DNA of 64,000 nucleotides from Paraburkholderia piptadeniae (GTDB lineage Bacteria > Pseudomonadota > Gammaproteobacteria > Burkholderiales > Burkholderiaceae), in contig NZ_CYGY02000023.1 in NCBI RefSeq assembly GCF_900007165.1, positions 124,001 through 188,000 on the forward strand, read 5' to 3'. Under the pieces are notes generated by a model. The model was not told where the DNA came from. It saw only the letters and a program-made list of their open reading frames with translations, and did not search any database. A program made the translations under genes and the position numbers. Of the stretch, positions 45,455-55,546 are shown piece by piece. Numbering within the stretch: position 1 is the first letter of the stretch; each line of letters opens with the position of its first letter.

Positions 45455-45910
45455 ATGAATCGTTTAGCCAAATATCTTCCCCTCGAAAACGTCGTCGTCG
45501 GTCTTTCGGTTACCAGCAAGAAGCGCGTATTCGAGCAAGCGGGCCTGATCTTCGAAAACCAGAACGGTATCGCCCGCAGCACAGTGACTGACAATCTGTT
45601 CGCGCGCGAGCGTCTCGGTTCGACGGGACTCGGCGAGGGCGTCGCGATCCCGCACGGCCGCATCAAGGGCCTCAAGCAGCCGCTCGCCGCGTTCGTGCGC
45701 CTGTCCGAACCGATCCCGTTCGAATCGCCCGACGGCCAGCCCGTTTCGCTGCTCATCTTCCTGCTGGTCCCGGAACAGGCGACCCAGCAACACCTGGAGA
45801 TCCTGTCGGAGATCGCCCAACTGTTGTCGGACCGCGAAGCGCGCGAACGGCTGCACACGGAACAGGACCGGGAGGCATTGCATCGCCTGCTCACTCAGTG
45901 GCAACCTTGA
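45455..45910 (+). CDS. ptsN: Nitrogen PTS protein EIIA-Ntr
   Basis: This 151-residue protein is the terminal acceptor of the nitrogen phosphotransferase system and acts as a regulator (in other species of potassium transport and sensor kinases). The phospho-acceptor His is in GVAIPHGRIKG near residue 66. Sequence similarity begins at MNRLAKYLPLENV, so I chose the ATG at 45455 although no ribosome site is visible. An in-frame ATG at 45395 (MERFSNATA), close after GGAG-like sequence, is an alternative. Confidence 0.92.
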   Translation: MNRLAKYLPLENVVVGLSVTSKKRVFEQAGLIFENQNGIARSTVTDNLFARERLGSTGLGEGVAIPHGRIKGLKQPLAAFVRLSEPIPFESPDGQPVSLLIFLLVPEQATQQHLEILSEIAQLLSDREARERLHTEQDREALHRLLTQWQP

Positions 45911-46157
45911 CGTACCGGCGTGGCGCAGCGTCCGTGAGAAGAGCACGAGGCCGCGTCCGACGCACGCGGCGATCGTCCGGTGAGCAGGGCGTCGCGGCGA
46001 GCCGGACACATCCCGTGCAAAGCGTGGCGGAACGAGCAACAAGCGGGTAACGAGCAGGCAACAGGCGGGGCAACGGTCAGAGCGCACCGAAGCGCCACTA
46101 CGGCAGCACGAAGGCGGCACCACAGCGGCACATATGAAGTCAGGGAGTCAGGGATTC

Positions 46158-47126
46158 ATGGATACGTCCAGCATCAACGCCCAAAGCATTTTCGACGACA
46201 ACGCCGCCGCGCTGAAGCTAAGCTGGCTGACGGGGCATGAGGGCTGGGAGCGTGGCTTCTCGGCAGAAACGGTTGCGACCGCAACGTCCAGTGCCGACCT
46301 CGTCGGCCACCTCAATCTGATCCACCCGAACCGGATCCAGGTGCTCGGCGACGCCGAAACCAACTATTACCAGCGTCAATCCGACGAAGACCGTTCGCGC
46401 CACATGGCCGAGCTGATCGCGCTCGAACCGCCGTTCCTCGTGGTCGCGGGCGGAGTCGCCGCGCCGCCGGAACTGGTCTTGCGCTGCACGCGTTCGTCGA
46501 CGCCGCTCTTCACGACGCCGATGTCGCCGGCTGCCGTGATCGACAGCCTGCGCCTCTACATGTCGCGCATTCTCGCGCCGCGTGCAACGTTGCACGGCGT
46601 GTTCCTCGACATCCTCGGGATGGGCGTGCTGCTCACGGGCGACTCGGGCCTCGGCAAGAGCGAGCTCGGCCTCGAACTGATCAGTCGCGGCCACGGTCTT
46701 GTCGCCGACGACGCCGTCGACTTCGTGCGCCTCGGCCCGGATTTCGTCGAAGGACGCTGCCCGCCCCTGCTTCAGAATCTGCTTGAAGTACGCGGCCTGG
46801 GGCTGCTCGACATCAAGACGATCTTCGGTGAAACGGCCGTGCGCCGGAAGATGAAGCTGAAGCTGATCGTGCAACTGGTGCGCCGACCCGACGGCGAATT
46901 CCAGCGTCTGCCGCTCGAGAGCCAGACCGTCGACGTGCTCGGCCTGCCCATCAGCAAGGTCACGATCCAGGTGGCGGCCGGCCGGAACCTCGCGGTGCTG
47001 GTCGAAGCAGCCGTGCGCAACACGATCCTGCAACTGCGCGGCATCGATACGCTGCGCGACTTCATGGATCGCCAGCGTCTCGCGATGCAGGACCCCGACA
47101 GCCAGTTTCCTGGCAAGCTGATCTGA
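46158..47126 (+). CDS. hprK: HPr kinase/phosphorylase
   Basis: This 322-residue protein phosphorylates HPr on Ser46 and reverses that reaction. Walker A is [19 protein letters not shown] near residue 156, and the HprK signature near residue 205 contains [10 protein letters not shown]. In betaproteobacteria it belongs to the PTS that lacks sugar permeases. I chose the ATG at 46158 (MDTSSINAQ). It is preceded by two tandem copies of GTCAGGGA (46139-46154), the second giving a ribosome site. An ATG at 46134 has none. rapZ follows. Confidence 0.93.
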   Translation: MDTSSINAQSIFDDNAAALKLSWLTGHEGWERGFSAETVATATSSADLVGHLNLIHPNRIQVLGDAETNYYQRQSDEDRSRHMAELIALEPPFLVVAGGVAAPPELVLRCTRSSTPLFTTPMSPAAVIDSLRLYMSRILAPRATLHGVFLDILGMGVLLTGDSGLGKSELGLELISRGHGLVADDAVDFVRLGPDFVEGRCPPLLQNLLEVRGLGLLDIKTIFGETAVRRKMKLKLIVQLVRRPDGEFQRLPLESQTVDVLGLPISKVTIQVAAGRNLAVLVEAAVRNTILQLRGIDTLRDFMDRQRLAMQDPDSQFPGKLI

Positions 47127-47203
47127 CGCGATGGACGAGAAGCCGCAGCGGCACAGCGGGCGGCACCGGATGCTATGATGAACTCAACGGACTCCTCGAC
47201 TCC

Positions 47204-48097
47204 ATGCGCATTATCCTGATCACCGGCATCTCCGGCTCCGGCAAGTCTGTTGCGTTGAACGCGCTCGAAGACGCGGGCTACTACTGCGTCGACAATCTGC
47301 CGCCGCGCTTTCTGCCCGAGCTCGCCGCGTACATCGCGAGCGACGGCCAGGACAAGCTCGCGGTCGCGATCGACGCACGCTCGGGCGCCTCGCTCGAAGA
47401 CATGCCGCAGATGATCCGCGATCTCTCCGGCCAGCACGACGTGCGCGTGCTGTTCCTGAACGCCAGCACGCAAGCCCTGATCCAACGCTTTTCCGAAACA
47501 CGCCGCCGTCATCCGTTGTCGGGCTCGCCCGCGCACGATGCCGACGTCGGCGTGCTGACTTCGCTTGCCGAAGCGATTGAACGCGAGCGAGAACTCGTCG
47601 CAGGTCTCGCCGAGTTCGGCCATCAGATCGACACCAGCAACCTGCGGGCAAACGTTTTGCGCGCGTGGGTCAAGCGTTTTATCGAACAGGAGCACACGGG
47701 CCTTGCGCTGATGTTCGAGTCGTTCGGCTTCAAGCGCGGCGTGCCGCTCGATGCCGACTTCGTGTTCGACGTGCGCGCACTGCCGAACCCTTACTACGAC
47801 CGCGAGCTGCGTCCGTTGACGGGACTCGACAAGCCCGTCATCGATTTCCTCGATGCATTGCCGATCGTCCAGCAGATGATGGCCGACATCGAGTCGTTCC
47901 TGCAGAAGTGGCTACCGCATTTCCGCGACGACAATCGCAGTTACCTGACCGTCGCAATCGGTTGCACGGGCGGACAGCACCGCTCGGTATTCATCGCCGA
48001 AACGCTTGCCGCGCGTTTCGCGAGCGAAGCGAACGTGATAGTGCGGCATCGCGATGCGCCGATCGACGTCGACGACTCATCGAAACTGGTCGCCTGA
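47204..48097 (+). CDS. rapZ: RNase adapter protein RapZ
   Basis: This 297-residue protein has an N-terminal P-loop ([14 protein letters not shown]) and a C-terminal RNA-binding domain ([17 protein letters not shown] near residue 250). In E. coli RapZ delivers the GlmZ small RNA to RNase E and so controls glucosamine-6-phosphate synthase; the betaproteobacterial role is less defined. A TATGAT -10-like hexamer is at 47174-47179, so it may have its own promoter besides the hprK read-through. Confidence 0.95.
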   Translation: MRIILITGISGSGKSVALNALEDAGYYCVDNLPPRFLPELAAYIASDGQDKLAVAIDARSGASLEDMPQMIRDLSGQHDVRVLFLNASTQALIQRFSETRRRHPLSGSPAHDADVGVLTSLAEAIERERELVAGLAEFGHQIDTSNLRANVLRAWVKRFIEQEHTGLALMFESFGFKRGVPLDADFVFDVRALPNPYYDRELRPLTGLDKPVIDFLDALPIVQQMMADIESFLQKWLPHFRDDNRSYLTVAIGCTGGQHRSVFIAETLAARFASEANVIVRHRDAPIDVDDSSKLVA

Positions 48098-48155
48098 GGT
48101 CTCCGATGGTGGCTTGACCGGCCGCTCGAGGCGGCCCTAACCGAAGCGTTGCGCC

Positions 48156-48791
48156 ATGTCCTCTACACCGTCCGTGCTTGCCGATGTGCCGCTGTTTCCA
48201 TTGCACACCGTCCTCTTTCCCGATGGGCTGCTGCCTCTGAAAATCTTCGAGGCCCGCTACCTCGACATGGCGCGCGACTGTCTGCGCGACAAGACGCCGT
48301 TCGGCGTGTGTCTGCTGAAAAGCGGCGCGGAAGTCGCGCAGCCCAACGAACCCGCCGTGCCGGAAGCGATCGGCTGCCTCGCGGAAATCGACGTGTGCGA
48401 TGTCGACGAGTTCGGCATGCTGCTGATTCGCGCGCGCGGCACAGAACGGTTTCGCCTGCTGTCGCATCGTGTCGAATCGGGCGGCTTGCTGGTCGGCATG
48501 GCGGAGCTGATCGGCGGCGACATGCCGCTCGAAGGCACCGGCCACATGGAGAAATTCGGCGCGTGCGCGGAAGTGCTCGAACGCATCATCGCGACCATAC
48601 GCGAGCGCGACCCGGAAAGCCTCCCGTTCATCGAACCATTCAGGCTCGACGATCCCACATGGGTATCGAACCGCTTGTCGGAAGTGCTGCCGATCGCATT
48701 GAAGGCGCGGCAAAAACTGATGGAGTTGCAGGACGCCGGCGCGCGCATCGACGTCGTGCATCACTACATGCAGCAACATCAGCTGCTGTAG
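48156..48791 (+). CDS. Lon-substrate-binding-domain (LON/PUA-like) protein
   Basis: This 211-residue protein is a stand-alone Lon N-terminal domain: LADVPLFPLHTVLFPDGLLP at the start, then FEARYLDMARDCL and GTERFRLLSH. It has no AAA or Ser-Lys protease domain. Members are often called peptidase S16 proteins, but no protease activity follows from this domain alone; a role in substrate recognition is inferred. It ends a few bases before the convergent mutY stop. Confidence 0.88.
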   Translation: MSSTPSVLADVPLFPLHTVLFPDGLLPLKIFEARYLDMARDCLRDKTPFGVCLLKSGAEVAQPNEPAVPEAIGCLAEIDVCDVDEFGMLLIRARGTERFRLLSHRVESGGLLVGMAELIGGDMPLEGTGHMEKFGACAEVLERIIATIRERDPESLPFIEPFRLDDPTWVSNRLSEVLPIALKARQKLMELQDAGARIDVVHHYMQQHQLL

Positions 48792-48797
48792 CCGCTA

Positions 48798-49949
48798 TCA
48801 GATCAGCGAACCCTGCAGGCCTTCGAGCAGCTTGCGCACGGGAGCGGGCACGCCATACGCGTCGAGTTCGTTCAGCGACATCCATACGGTTTCGGTGTCG
48901 CGTGCGTTCGCGGCGTTTGAAGAGCGATCGAGTTCGGCAAGACGCGGCTCGATATCCAGCCTGAAGTGTGTGAACACATGCGTGAGCGGCGCGAGCGGCG
49001 ACACATCGGCACTCGCGCCGAAGTCGCGCGCGAGTTGCGCGAGCGCCGCTTCATCCGCTGCTTCCGGCAGACTCCACAAGCCGCCCCAGATGCCCGACGG
49101 CGGACGCTTTTCGAGCATCACGGCATCGCCGTCGCGCAGCAGCAGCATCCACGTGCGGCGCGTCGGCACGCTCTTTTTCGGACGCGCCGCAGGCAATTCG
49201 CGCTGACGGCCCGTCACCTTCGCCACGCAATCCACCGCGAACGGGCAGCGCGCGCAATCGGGCTTGCCGCGCACGCACAGCGTCGCGCCAAGATCCATCA
49301 GGCCTTGCGTATAGGCGCTCACGTCGTCGTCGGTTGCGTTCACGGGCAGCAGCGATTCCGCGAGCAGCCACATGCCGTTCTCAACTTTCTTCTCACCCGG
49401 AAAGCCTTCGACGCCGAATACGCGCGCAAGCACGCGCTTCACATTGCCGTCGAGAATCGTCGCACGTGCGCCGAATGCGAACGATGCAATCGCGGCCGCC
49501 GTCGATCGCCCAATACCCGGCAATTCCGCGAGCGCTTCGACCGATTCGGGAAACCGGCCGCCATGCTGTTCGACGACGACCTGCGCACAGCGATGCAGAT
49601 TGCGCGCTCGTGTGTAGTAGCCGAGGCCGGCCCACAGCGTCATCACGTCGTCGGCGGGGGCGCACGCGAGCGCGGCGACATCGGGGAAACGCGCGAGAAA
49701 ACGCGCGTAGTACGGAATCACCGTCGACACCTGCGTCTGCTGCAACATGATCTCGGACAGCCAGATCCGGTATGGATCGCGCGTGTTCTGCCACGGCAGG
49801 TCATGACGGCCGTGTTCGCGCTGCCATGCGATCAGGCGCACAGAGAAATCGGACAGAGCAGGTATCGTCGAAGATGCGGTCGCAGAGACGATCGCAGATG
49901 CTGTTGAAGAGGCAGGCGAAGAAGCGGTCGAAGGAACGGAAGCGGACAT
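48798..49949 (-). CDS. mutY: A/G-specific adenine glycosylase
   Basis: This 383-residue enzyme removes adenine mispaired with 8-oxoguanine. The catalytic HhH-GPD domain has LPGIGRSTAAAIASF, Glu in SEIMLQQTQV, and the iron-sulfur ligands CVRGKPDCARCPFAVDC. The C-terminal Nudix-like domain (about 250-383) recognises 8-oxoguanine. The N-terminal 30 residues are a Ser/Ala/Thr-rich low-complexity extension; MSASVPSTASS is the likely start at 49949, seven bases after the mutM stop. Longer frames overlap mutM and were rejected. Confidence 0.95.
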   Translation of the reverse strand: MSASVPSTASSPASSTASAIVSATASSTIPALSDFSVRLIAWQREHGRHDLPWQNTRDPYRIWLSEIMLQQTQVSTVIPYYARFLARFPDVAALACAPADDVMTLWAGLGYYTRARNLHRCAQVVVEQHGGRFPESVEALAELPGIGRSTAAAIASFAFGARATILDGNVKRVLARVFGVEGFPGEKKVENGMWLLAESLLPVNATDDDVSAYTQGLMDLGATLCVRGKPDCARCPFAVDCVAKVTGRQRELPAARPKKSVPTRRTWMLLLRDGDAVMLEKRPPSGIWGGLWSLPEAADEAALAQLARDFGASADVSPLAPLTHVFTHFRLDIEPRLAELDRSSNAANARDTETVWMSLNELDAYGVPAPVRKLLEGLQGSLI

Positions 49950-49956
49950 GAATGAT

Positions 49957-50787
49957 TCAGCGCTGACAGGTCGGACAGTAGTAAGTGGAGCGTTGCCCCT
50001 GCACGATCTGTTTGATCGGCGTGCCGCACACGCGGCATGGCAGCCCCGCGCGATCATAGACGAAATAGTCGAGCTGGAAGTAGCCGCTCTCGCCGTTGCT
50101 GCCGACGAAATCGCGCAACGTGCTGCCGCCCTTTTCGATAGCGGAGGCGAGCGTGGCGCGCACGGCGTCTGCAAGCAGATCGTAACGAACGAGCGAGATG
50201 CGTCCCGCGGGTGTGGTCGGCCGGATGCCGGCGCGGAACAGGCATTCGGATGCGTAAATGTTGCCCACGCCGACGACGATTTCACCCGCGAGCAGCACCT
50301 GCTTCACTGATACCTTGCGCCCGCGCGTCTTACGATGCAGCAGCGCACCGGAAAAAGACGGTGCGAACGGTTCGACGCCGAGCTCCGCCAGAAGGGGATG
50401 ATCGAGAACGTCGCCTGCCGAGCGCGGGTGCCATAACACAGCGCCGAAGCGGCGTGGATCGCGAAAGCGCAAAATGAAGTCGTCGAATACCCAGTCGACG
50501 TGATCGTGTTTTGCGGCTGCCGGCGGATGCGGCACGTTGCGTAGCACTCTGAGCGTTCCCGTCATGCCGAGATGCACGATGAACCAGCCCTCGTCGATCT
50601 CGAACAGCAGATATTTGCCGCGCCGTTCCACTTTGTGGACCAGCCGGCCATGCAGCAGGCGCGCGAAACCGGCTGGAATCGGCCAGCGCAGCGCGGGTGT
50701 GCGTACGTCGACGCGTTCGACGCGCCGGCCGGCGACAAACGGCTCGATTCCGCGTCGCGTAACCTCAACTTCTGGCAACTCTGGCAT
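49957..50787 (-). CDS. mutM: Formamidopyrimidine-DNA glycosylase
   Basis: This 276-residue enzyme removes 8-oxoguanine and formamidopyrimidines and cuts the resulting site. The invariant MPELPEVE start (Pro nucleophile after Met removal) is present. The C-terminal zinc finger ([25 protein letters not shown]) is given in pieces as CRVCGTP and YYCPTCQ. It is co-directional with mutY, seven bases apart, so the two GO-system enzymes form one operon. Confidence 0.97.
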   Translation of the reverse strand: MPELPEVEVTRRGIEPFVAGRRVERVDVRTPALRWPIPAGFARLLHGRLVHKVERRGKYLLFEIDEGWFIVHLGMTGTLRVLRNVPHPPAAAKHDHVDWVFDDFILRFRDPRRFGAVLWHPRSAGDVLDHPLLAELGVEPFAPSFSGALLHRKTRGRKVSVKQVLLAGEIVVGVGNIYASECLFRAGIRPTTPAGRISLVRYDLLADAVRATLASAIEKGGSTLRDFVGSNGESGYFQLDYFVYDRAGLPCRVCGTPIKQIVQGQRSTYYCPTCQR

Positions 50788-50874
50788 GTCTAACTGGTCT
50801 GCAACTTGCGTCAGTGGTTATGCGCTTATTGTAGCGAGCGCGTTACAATCGTCCGAAACATTGAACGGATCTGT

Positions 50875-52716
50875 ATGAACCTGTCCTTCGTTACGCAGTT
50901 TTTGAAGCGCCGGACTGGTGCGAACAGCGTACCGCACGCTGTTTCTCCACGCCGGCTGCTCGGTGTGGCCGCTCTGGCTGTCTGGGCGCTCGCCGCATTG
51001 CCCGCGCATGCCCAGGATCCGTCGCCCGATACGGATGACAACGCCGTCTCCGTGCAAGACGCCTTCGGCCCTGAATCCGCCGAAGAAAAGAACAATCTGC
51101 CGAACGTTGCGCTGACGAGCCAGATCGTCTTCCAGGTGCTCGCAGCGGAAGTCGCGCTGCAGCGCAATCAGCCTGCGCCCGCGTATCAGACCTATCTCTC
51201 GCTCGCGCGCGACACGCACGATCCGCGCATGGCGCAGCGCGCGACGGAAATCGCGCTCGCCGCGCAGAGTCCGTCGGATGCGCTGACGGCCGCGCAGCTA
51301 TGGCAGCAATATGCGCCGACGTCGGAGCGCGCCGCGCAGCTCGACGCATCGTTGCTCGTGCTGTCGGGCAAGCCCGATGACGCAAAGCCGATGCTCGCGA
51401 AAGAACTCGCGAAGATCCCGCCGGAAAATCGCGGCAGCGGCATTCTCGCGCTGCAATTGCTGATTTCGCGCGGACCGAATCGCGTAGGCGGATTGCACGT
51501 GCTGCAGGATCTGCTCGCGAACGACATGAACCGCCCGGAAGCGCAATTTGCAATGGCGCGTCAGCAGCTTCTCGCCGACGATGCGCCCGGCGCACGCAAG
51601 TCACTCGAACAGGCGCTCAAGCTCAAGCCCGACTATCTGCCCGCTGCGCTGCTGCTCTCGCAGATGGGACCGGAAGAGCGCAAGGAAGGCATCGAGTCGC
51701 TGGAAAAGTATGTCAAGGCCAATCCGAAGTCGCATGAAGCGCGGCTTGCACTCGCGCAAATGTACCTCGCGAGCGATCGCCTCGACGACGCGCAGAAACA
51801 GTTCGAGTACATGCAGAAGGACAACCCGAAGGATCTGACGCCGCTGATGGCGCTTGCGCTCATCAAGATCCAGCAGAAGAATCTGCCCGAAGCACAGAAC
51901 TATCTGCAGCAGTACGCGCAGAGAGCCGAAAAAATGCCGGGCGCGGATGCAGGTCAGGCGTATATCTATCTCGCGCAACTGTCGCTCGAACAGAAGGACA
52001 ACGACGCAGCGGGCCGCTGGCTGGACAAGATTTCGCCGACCAGTACGCAGTACGTTCCCGCGCAGATCACGCGCGCGCAGTTGCTGGAAAAGCAGGGCAA
52101 AGCCGATGACGCGCGCAAGCTGCTCGCGGGCATTCATCCGCAGGACCCGCGCGATCAGGCGCTGATCGCGCGCACCGACGCCGCCATTCTGTTCGACGCA
52201 AAGCGCTATCCGGAAGCCGAAACGCGGCTCGCGCAAGCCACGGGCGATTTCCCGGACGACCCCGATCTCACCTACGACTACGCAATGGCTGCGGAAAAGA
52301 ACAGCCATTTCGACGTAATGGAAACGCAATTGCGCAAGCTGATGCGCACGCAACCGGATAACGCGCAGGCATACAACGCGCTCGGCTATTCGCTCGCGGA
52401 TCGCAACCAGCGTCTGCAGGAAGCGGACAAGCTCGTCGAAAAGGCGCTGTCGCTGGCGCCGAACGATGCGTTCATCATGGATAGCGTCGGCTGGGTCAAA
52501 TACCGGCTCGGCGATACGACGGATGCGATCAATCTGCTGCGCAGGGCCTACGATCTGCAGCCGAACGCCGAAATCGGCGCGCATCTCGGTGAAGTGCTGT
52601 GGAAGAGCGGCGATCAGGACCAGGCGCGCGCGGCATGGCGCGATGCCCGCAAGCTCGAACCGGACAACGACACACTCGTAAAAACGCTCAAACGTTTTCA
52701 GGTGAACGATCTCTGA
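50875..52716 (+). CDS. Exported tetratricopeptide-repeat protein
   Basis: This 613-residue protein has a signal peptide (about 1-42, ending AALPAHAQDP) and then a long array of TPR-type helices through residue 600. Repeats are visible as, for example, NAQAYNALGYSLADRNQRLQEA and DAINLLRRAYDLQPNAE (in pieces). TPR proteins of this type scaffold periplasmic or outer-membrane assemblies. Its position next to lolB is conserved in Burkholderiales and suggests an outer-membrane biogenesis role; that is inferred. The lolB start overlaps its stop by one base. Confidence 0.85.
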   Translation: MNLSFVTQFLKRRTGANSVPHAVSPRRLLGVAALAVWALAALPAHAQDPSPDTDDNAVSVQDAFGPESAEEKNNLPNVALTSQIVFQVLAAEVALQRNQPAPAYQTYLSLARDTHDPRMAQRATEIALAAQSPSDALTAAQLWQQYAPTSERAAQLDASLLVLSGKPDDAKPMLAKELAKIPPENRGSGILALQLLISRGPNRVGGLHVLQDLLANDMNRPEAQFAMARQQLLADDAPGARKSLEQALKLKPDYLPAALLLSQMGPEERKEGIESLEKYVKANPKSHEARLALAQMYLASDRLDDAQKQFEYMQKDNPKDLTPLMALALIKIQQKNLPEAQNYLQQYAQRAEKMPGADAGQAYIYLAQLSLEQKDNDAAGRWLDKISPTSTQYVPAQITRAQLLEKQGKADDARKLLAGIHPQDPRDQALIARTDAAILFDAKRYPEAETRLAQATGDFPDDPDLTYDYAMAAEKNSHFDVMETQLRKLMRTQPDNAQAYNALGYSLADRNQRLQEADKLVEKALSLAPNDAFIMDSVGWVKYRLGDTTDAINLLRRAYDLQPNAEIGAHLGEVLWKSGDQDQARAAWRDARKLEPDNDTLVKTLKRFQVNDL

Positions 52717-53348
52717 TGCACTTTCCCCGTCTCGTGTTTTCAACCCCGGTGCCGCGCCGCGCGGCGCTGGGTCTCGCAGCCGCAGCCGTCGTCGCCTTGG
52801 CGGGCTGTGCTTCCGTCAAGCCGCAAGGACCCTCCACGTCGAATGCCGCAACGGCCGTCACCGCGCAGACGGCCCGCGCGTATCACGGCCGTTTTGCCGT
52901 TCAGTACGTCGACCAGAACGGCCAGCAGCGCAATGCGTATGGCAATTTCGACTGGCAGGAACGTGGTGACACCGTCACGGTGCAATTGCGCAATCCGCTC
53001 GGACAGACCATGGCGATCGTGACGTCATCGCCGGCAATCGCCACGCTCGAACTGCCGAACCGTCAGCCGATGACGGCCGACAACGTCTCCACGCTGATGC
53101 AGAATGCGCTCGGCTTCACGCTGCCCGTCGAAGGGCTGCGCTACTGGCTGCAGCCCTCCGTCGCGCCGACGTCGAAGGCGACGACCGAAAGCGATCCGCG
53201 GCAGCAGTCGCATCTGAAGCAGATTCAACAGGACGGCTGGACGATCGACTATCTCGCCTATGCCGATGCGCCCGCAACCGGCGTGAAGCGCGTCAATCTC
53301 GAACGTTCCGAACCGCCGCTCGACATCAAGCTCGTGCTCGACCAGTAA
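52716..53348 (+). CDS. lolB: Outer-membrane lipoprotein LolB
   Basis: This 210-residue lipoprotein inserts other lipoproteins into the outer membrane, accepting them from LolA. The lipobox is LAGC near residue 30, after a signal segment with [15 protein letters not shown]. The body has the expected pattern ([22 protein letters not shown]-less DYLAYAD). The ATG at 52716 overlaps the TPR stop. ispE follows 29 bases later. Confidence 0.9.
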   Translation: MHFPRLVFSTPVPRRAALGLAAAAVVALAGCASVKPQGPSTSNAATAVTAQTARAYHGRFAVQYVDQNGQQRNAYGNFDWQERGDTVTVQLRNPLGQTMAIVTSSPAIATLELPNRQPMTADNVSTLMQNALGFTLPVEGLRYWLQPSVAPTSKATTESDPRQQSHLKQIQQDGWTIDYLAYADAPATGVKRVNLERSEPPLDIKLVLDQ

Positions 53349-53377
53349 TCGCGCGCACGCGCTCCTTGCAAAGACTC

Positions 53378-54259
53378 ATGATCGAAACGAACGACTCGCT
53401 GCGCGACTGTCTCGCTCCGGCGAAGCTGAATCTCTTTTTGCACATCACCGGCCGTCTGCCGAACGGTTATCACGCATTGCAGACGGTGTTCCAGTTGCTC
53501 GACTGGGGCGACACGCTGCACTTCACGCTTCGCCACGACGGCGCGATCACGCGTGGCACCGAGATCGCCGATGTTCCCGCCGACACCGACCTCACCGTGC
53601 GCGCAGCGAAGCTGCTGAAGGATCACACGGGCACGCGCCTCGGCGTCGACATCGAGATCGACAAGCGTCTGCCGATGGGTGCGGGCCTGGGCGGCGGCAG
53701 CTCCGACGCAGCGACGACACTGCTTGCGCTGAACCGTCTTTGGAAGCTCGATTTGCCGCGCGTGGAATTGCAGGCACTCGCCGTCAAACTGGGCGCCGAC
53801 GTGCCATTCTTTATCTTCGGAAAAAATGCCTTCGCTGAGGGTATCGGAGAAGAACTTGAGCAGGTACAATTGCCGCCGCGCCACTTTCTGGTGGTGACAC
53901 CGAGGGTTCACGTTCCAACCTCAGCGATTTTTTCAGAGAAAACGTTGACAAGAGATACGAAAGCCCTCACAATAGCAGACTTTCTTGCACAGCATAGTTG
54001 CAACGCAGAATGGCCAGACAGCTTCGGCCGGAATGACATGCAGCAGGTTGTCGCAGGAAAATACGCGGAAGTCGCGCAGGTGCTTCGATGGTTTGACGAC
54101 ATCGCGCCAGCGCGGATGACGGGATCAGGCGCAAGCGTTTTTGCAGCGTTCCGTAGCAAGGATGAAGCAGTTGCGGCGCAAGCCAAACTGCCCGTCGAAT
54201 GGAACAGTGCAGTTGCGGCAAGTCTGGATACGCATCCACTCTTCGCTTTCGCGGCATAA
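53378..54259 (+). CDS. ispE: 4-diphosphocytidyl-2-C-methyl-D-erythritol kinase
   Basis: This 293-residue GHMP kinase carries out the fourth step of the MEP isoprenoid pathway. The ATP loop is [18 protein letters not shown] near residue 95, and the N-terminal [12 protein letters not shown] is typical. I chose the ATG at 53378 (MIETNDSLR). The gene is followed by tRNA-Gln and prs, a gene order shared across betaproteobacteria. The 3' half of the gene is noticeably less GC-rich than its start. Confidence 0.94.
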   Translation: MIETNDSLRDCLAPAKLNLFLHITGRLPNGYHALQTVFQLLDWGDTLHFTLRHDGAITRGTEIADVPADTDLTVRAAKLLKDHTGTRLGVDIEIDKRLPMGAGLGGGSSDAATTLLALNRLWKLDLPRVELQALAVKLGADVPFFIFGKNAFAEGIGEELEQVQLPPRHFLVVTPRVHVPTSAIFSEKTLTRDTKALTIADFLAQHSCNAEWPDSFGRNDMQQVVAGKYAEVAQVLRWFDDIAPARMTGSGASVFAAFRSKDEAVAAQAKLPVEWNSAVAASLDTHPLFAFAA

Positions 54260-54268
54260 GTTTCGCGG

Positions 54269-54293
54269 CGCTGAATGGCCTACACATTCAGCG
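54269..54293. repeat. 8-bp inverted repeat between ispE and tRNA-Gln
   Basis: CGCTGAAT (54269-54276) pairs with ATTCAGCG (54286-54293). It lies just after the ispE stop and 19 bases before the tRNA. It may be a processing or weak terminator hairpin; no T run follows. Confidence 0.45.
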
Positions 54294-54311
54294 AAGCTCA
54301 AAGTTAGTGTA

Positions 54312-54388
54312 GGGGAGTCGCCAAGTTGGTTAAGGCACCGGATTTTGATTCCGGCATTCGAGGGTTCGAGTCCTTCCTCCCCTGCCAA
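54312..54388 (+). tRNA. tRNA-Gln (TTG anticodon)
   Basis: The 77-base gene folds into a standard cloverleaf. The acceptor pairs AGGGGAG with CTCCCCT, the discriminator is G, and CCA is encoded (54386-54388). The anticodon stem CCGGA/TCCGG encloses loop TTTTGAT with anticodon TTG at 54346-54348, and the T arm contains GGTTCGAGTCC. It sits between ispE and prs and may be co-transcribed with them. Confidence 0.96.
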
Positions 54389-54434
54389 AAATTCTCGCAG
54401 TTCCTCGCCTCCCACAGCCTGAAGCAGGTGCATG

Positions 54435-55391
54435 ATGAGCAGCCATGACGGCCTGATGGTTTTTACTGGCAACGCAAATCCAGCGCTTGCACAGGAAGTC
54501 GTCAAGATCCTCGGTATTCCCCTCGGTAAAGCAATGGTCTCCCGTTTCTCGGACGGTGAGATCCAGGTCGAGATTCAGGAAAACGTTCGTGGCAAGGACG
54601 TCTTCGTCCTCCAGTCCACGTGCGCGCCGACCAACGACAATCTGATGGAACTGATGATCATGGTCGATGCGCTCAAGCGTGCATCCGCCGGCCGGATCAC
54701 AGCAGCCATCCCCTACTTCGGCTATGCCCGTCAGGATCGACGCCCGCGTTCGGCGCGCGTCGCAATCTCCGCGAAGGTCGTGGCGAACATGCTGGAAATC
54801 GCTGGCGTCGAGCGGATCATCACGATGGATCTGCACGCTGACCAGATTCAAGGCTTCTTCGACATCCCCGTCGACAACATCTACGCAACGCCCGTGCTGC
54901 TCGGCGATCTGCGCAAGCAGAATCACGAGAACCTGCTGGTCGTGTCGCCGGACGTCGGCGGCGTGGTCCGCGCCCGCGCGCTGGCAAAGCAGCTGAACTG
55001 CGATCTGGCCATCATCGACAAGCGTCGTCCGAAGGCGAACGTCGCTGAAGTGATGAACATCATCGGTGAAGTCGAAGGCCGCACGTGCGTGATCATGGAC
55101 GACATGGTCGATACGGCGGGCACGCTCTGCAAGGCAGCGCAAGTGCTGAAGGAGCGCGGCGCGACGAAGGTGTTCGCGTATGCGACGCACCCGGTCCTGT
55201 CGGGCGGTGCCGGTGCGCGCATTGCGGCATCGGCGCTCGACGAAGTCGTCGTTACCGATACGATCCCGCTCGGCGAAGAAGCCCGCTCGTGCCCGAAGAT
55301 CCGCTCGCTGACGAGCGCAGGTCTGCTGGCCGAAACGTTCTCGCGTATCCGTCGCGGCGACTCGGTGATGTCGCTGTTCGCGGAAAGCTAA
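54435..55391 (+). CDS. prs: Ribose-phosphate pyrophosphokinase
   Basis: This 318-residue enzyme makes PRPP for nucleotide, histidine and tryptophan synthesis. The PRPP loop is [17 protein letters not shown] near residue 217, and the flexible ATP loop includes [14 protein letters not shown] near residue 98. The start may be the ATG at 54435 ([10 protein letters not shown], family-typical) or 54432. A terminator follows at 55402-55433. Confidence 0.96.
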   Translation: MSSHDGLMVFTGNANPALAQEVVKILGIPLGKAMVSRFSDGEIQVEIQENVRGKDVFVLQSTCAPTNDNLMELMIMVDALKRASAGRITAAIPYFGYARQDRRPRSARVAISAKVVANMLEIAGVERIITMDLHADQIQGFFDIPVDNIYATPVLLGDLRKQNHENLLVVSPDVGGVVRARALAKQLNCDLAIIDKRRPKANVAEVMNIIGEVEGRTCVIMDDMVDTAGTLCKAAQVLKERGATKVFAYATHPVLSGGAGARIAASALDEVVVTDTIPLGEEARSCPKIRSLTSAGLLAETFSRIRRGDSVMSLFAES

Positions 55392-55401
55392 AGTATTCGC
55401 G

Positions 55402-55433
55402 AAAGCGCCGCACGACAAATGCGGCGCTTTTGC
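55402..55433 (+). terminator. Terminator after prs
   Basis: An 11-bp stem (AAAGCGCCGCA at 55402-55412 with TGCGGCGCTTT at 55420-55430) is followed by one more T. It lies 11 bases after the prs stop. Confidence 0.85.
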
Positions 55434-55438
55434 ATATC

Positions 55439-55464
55439 GGCGTGAACGGACGAAGGTTCACGCC
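55439..55464. promoter_or_regulatory. 9-bp inverted repeat in the prs-rplY gap
   Basis: GGCGTGAAC (55439-55447) pairs with GTTCACGCC (55456-55464) around an 8-base loop. It lies between the prs terminator and rplY and could be an rplY leader hairpin or an operator. Autogenous control is a possibility for a ribosomal-protein gene but is not shown. Confidence 0.45.
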
Positions 55465-55546
55465 GTCGTGTCTGGGGCCGCTAGTCCGGTTATGGGTATG
55501 CAGGCCCGTTTTACTGCCTGGTCGCGGGCAGATAATGGAGAATCAA

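Noticed and set aside
49950..50285. 5' extension of mutY to 50285
   Set aside because: This would overlap most of the mutM 3' half in another frame; MutY similarity starts downstream of 49949.
54269..54293. Rho-independent terminator after ispE
   Set aside because: The 8-bp stem has no T run on either side, so it is listed only as a repeat.
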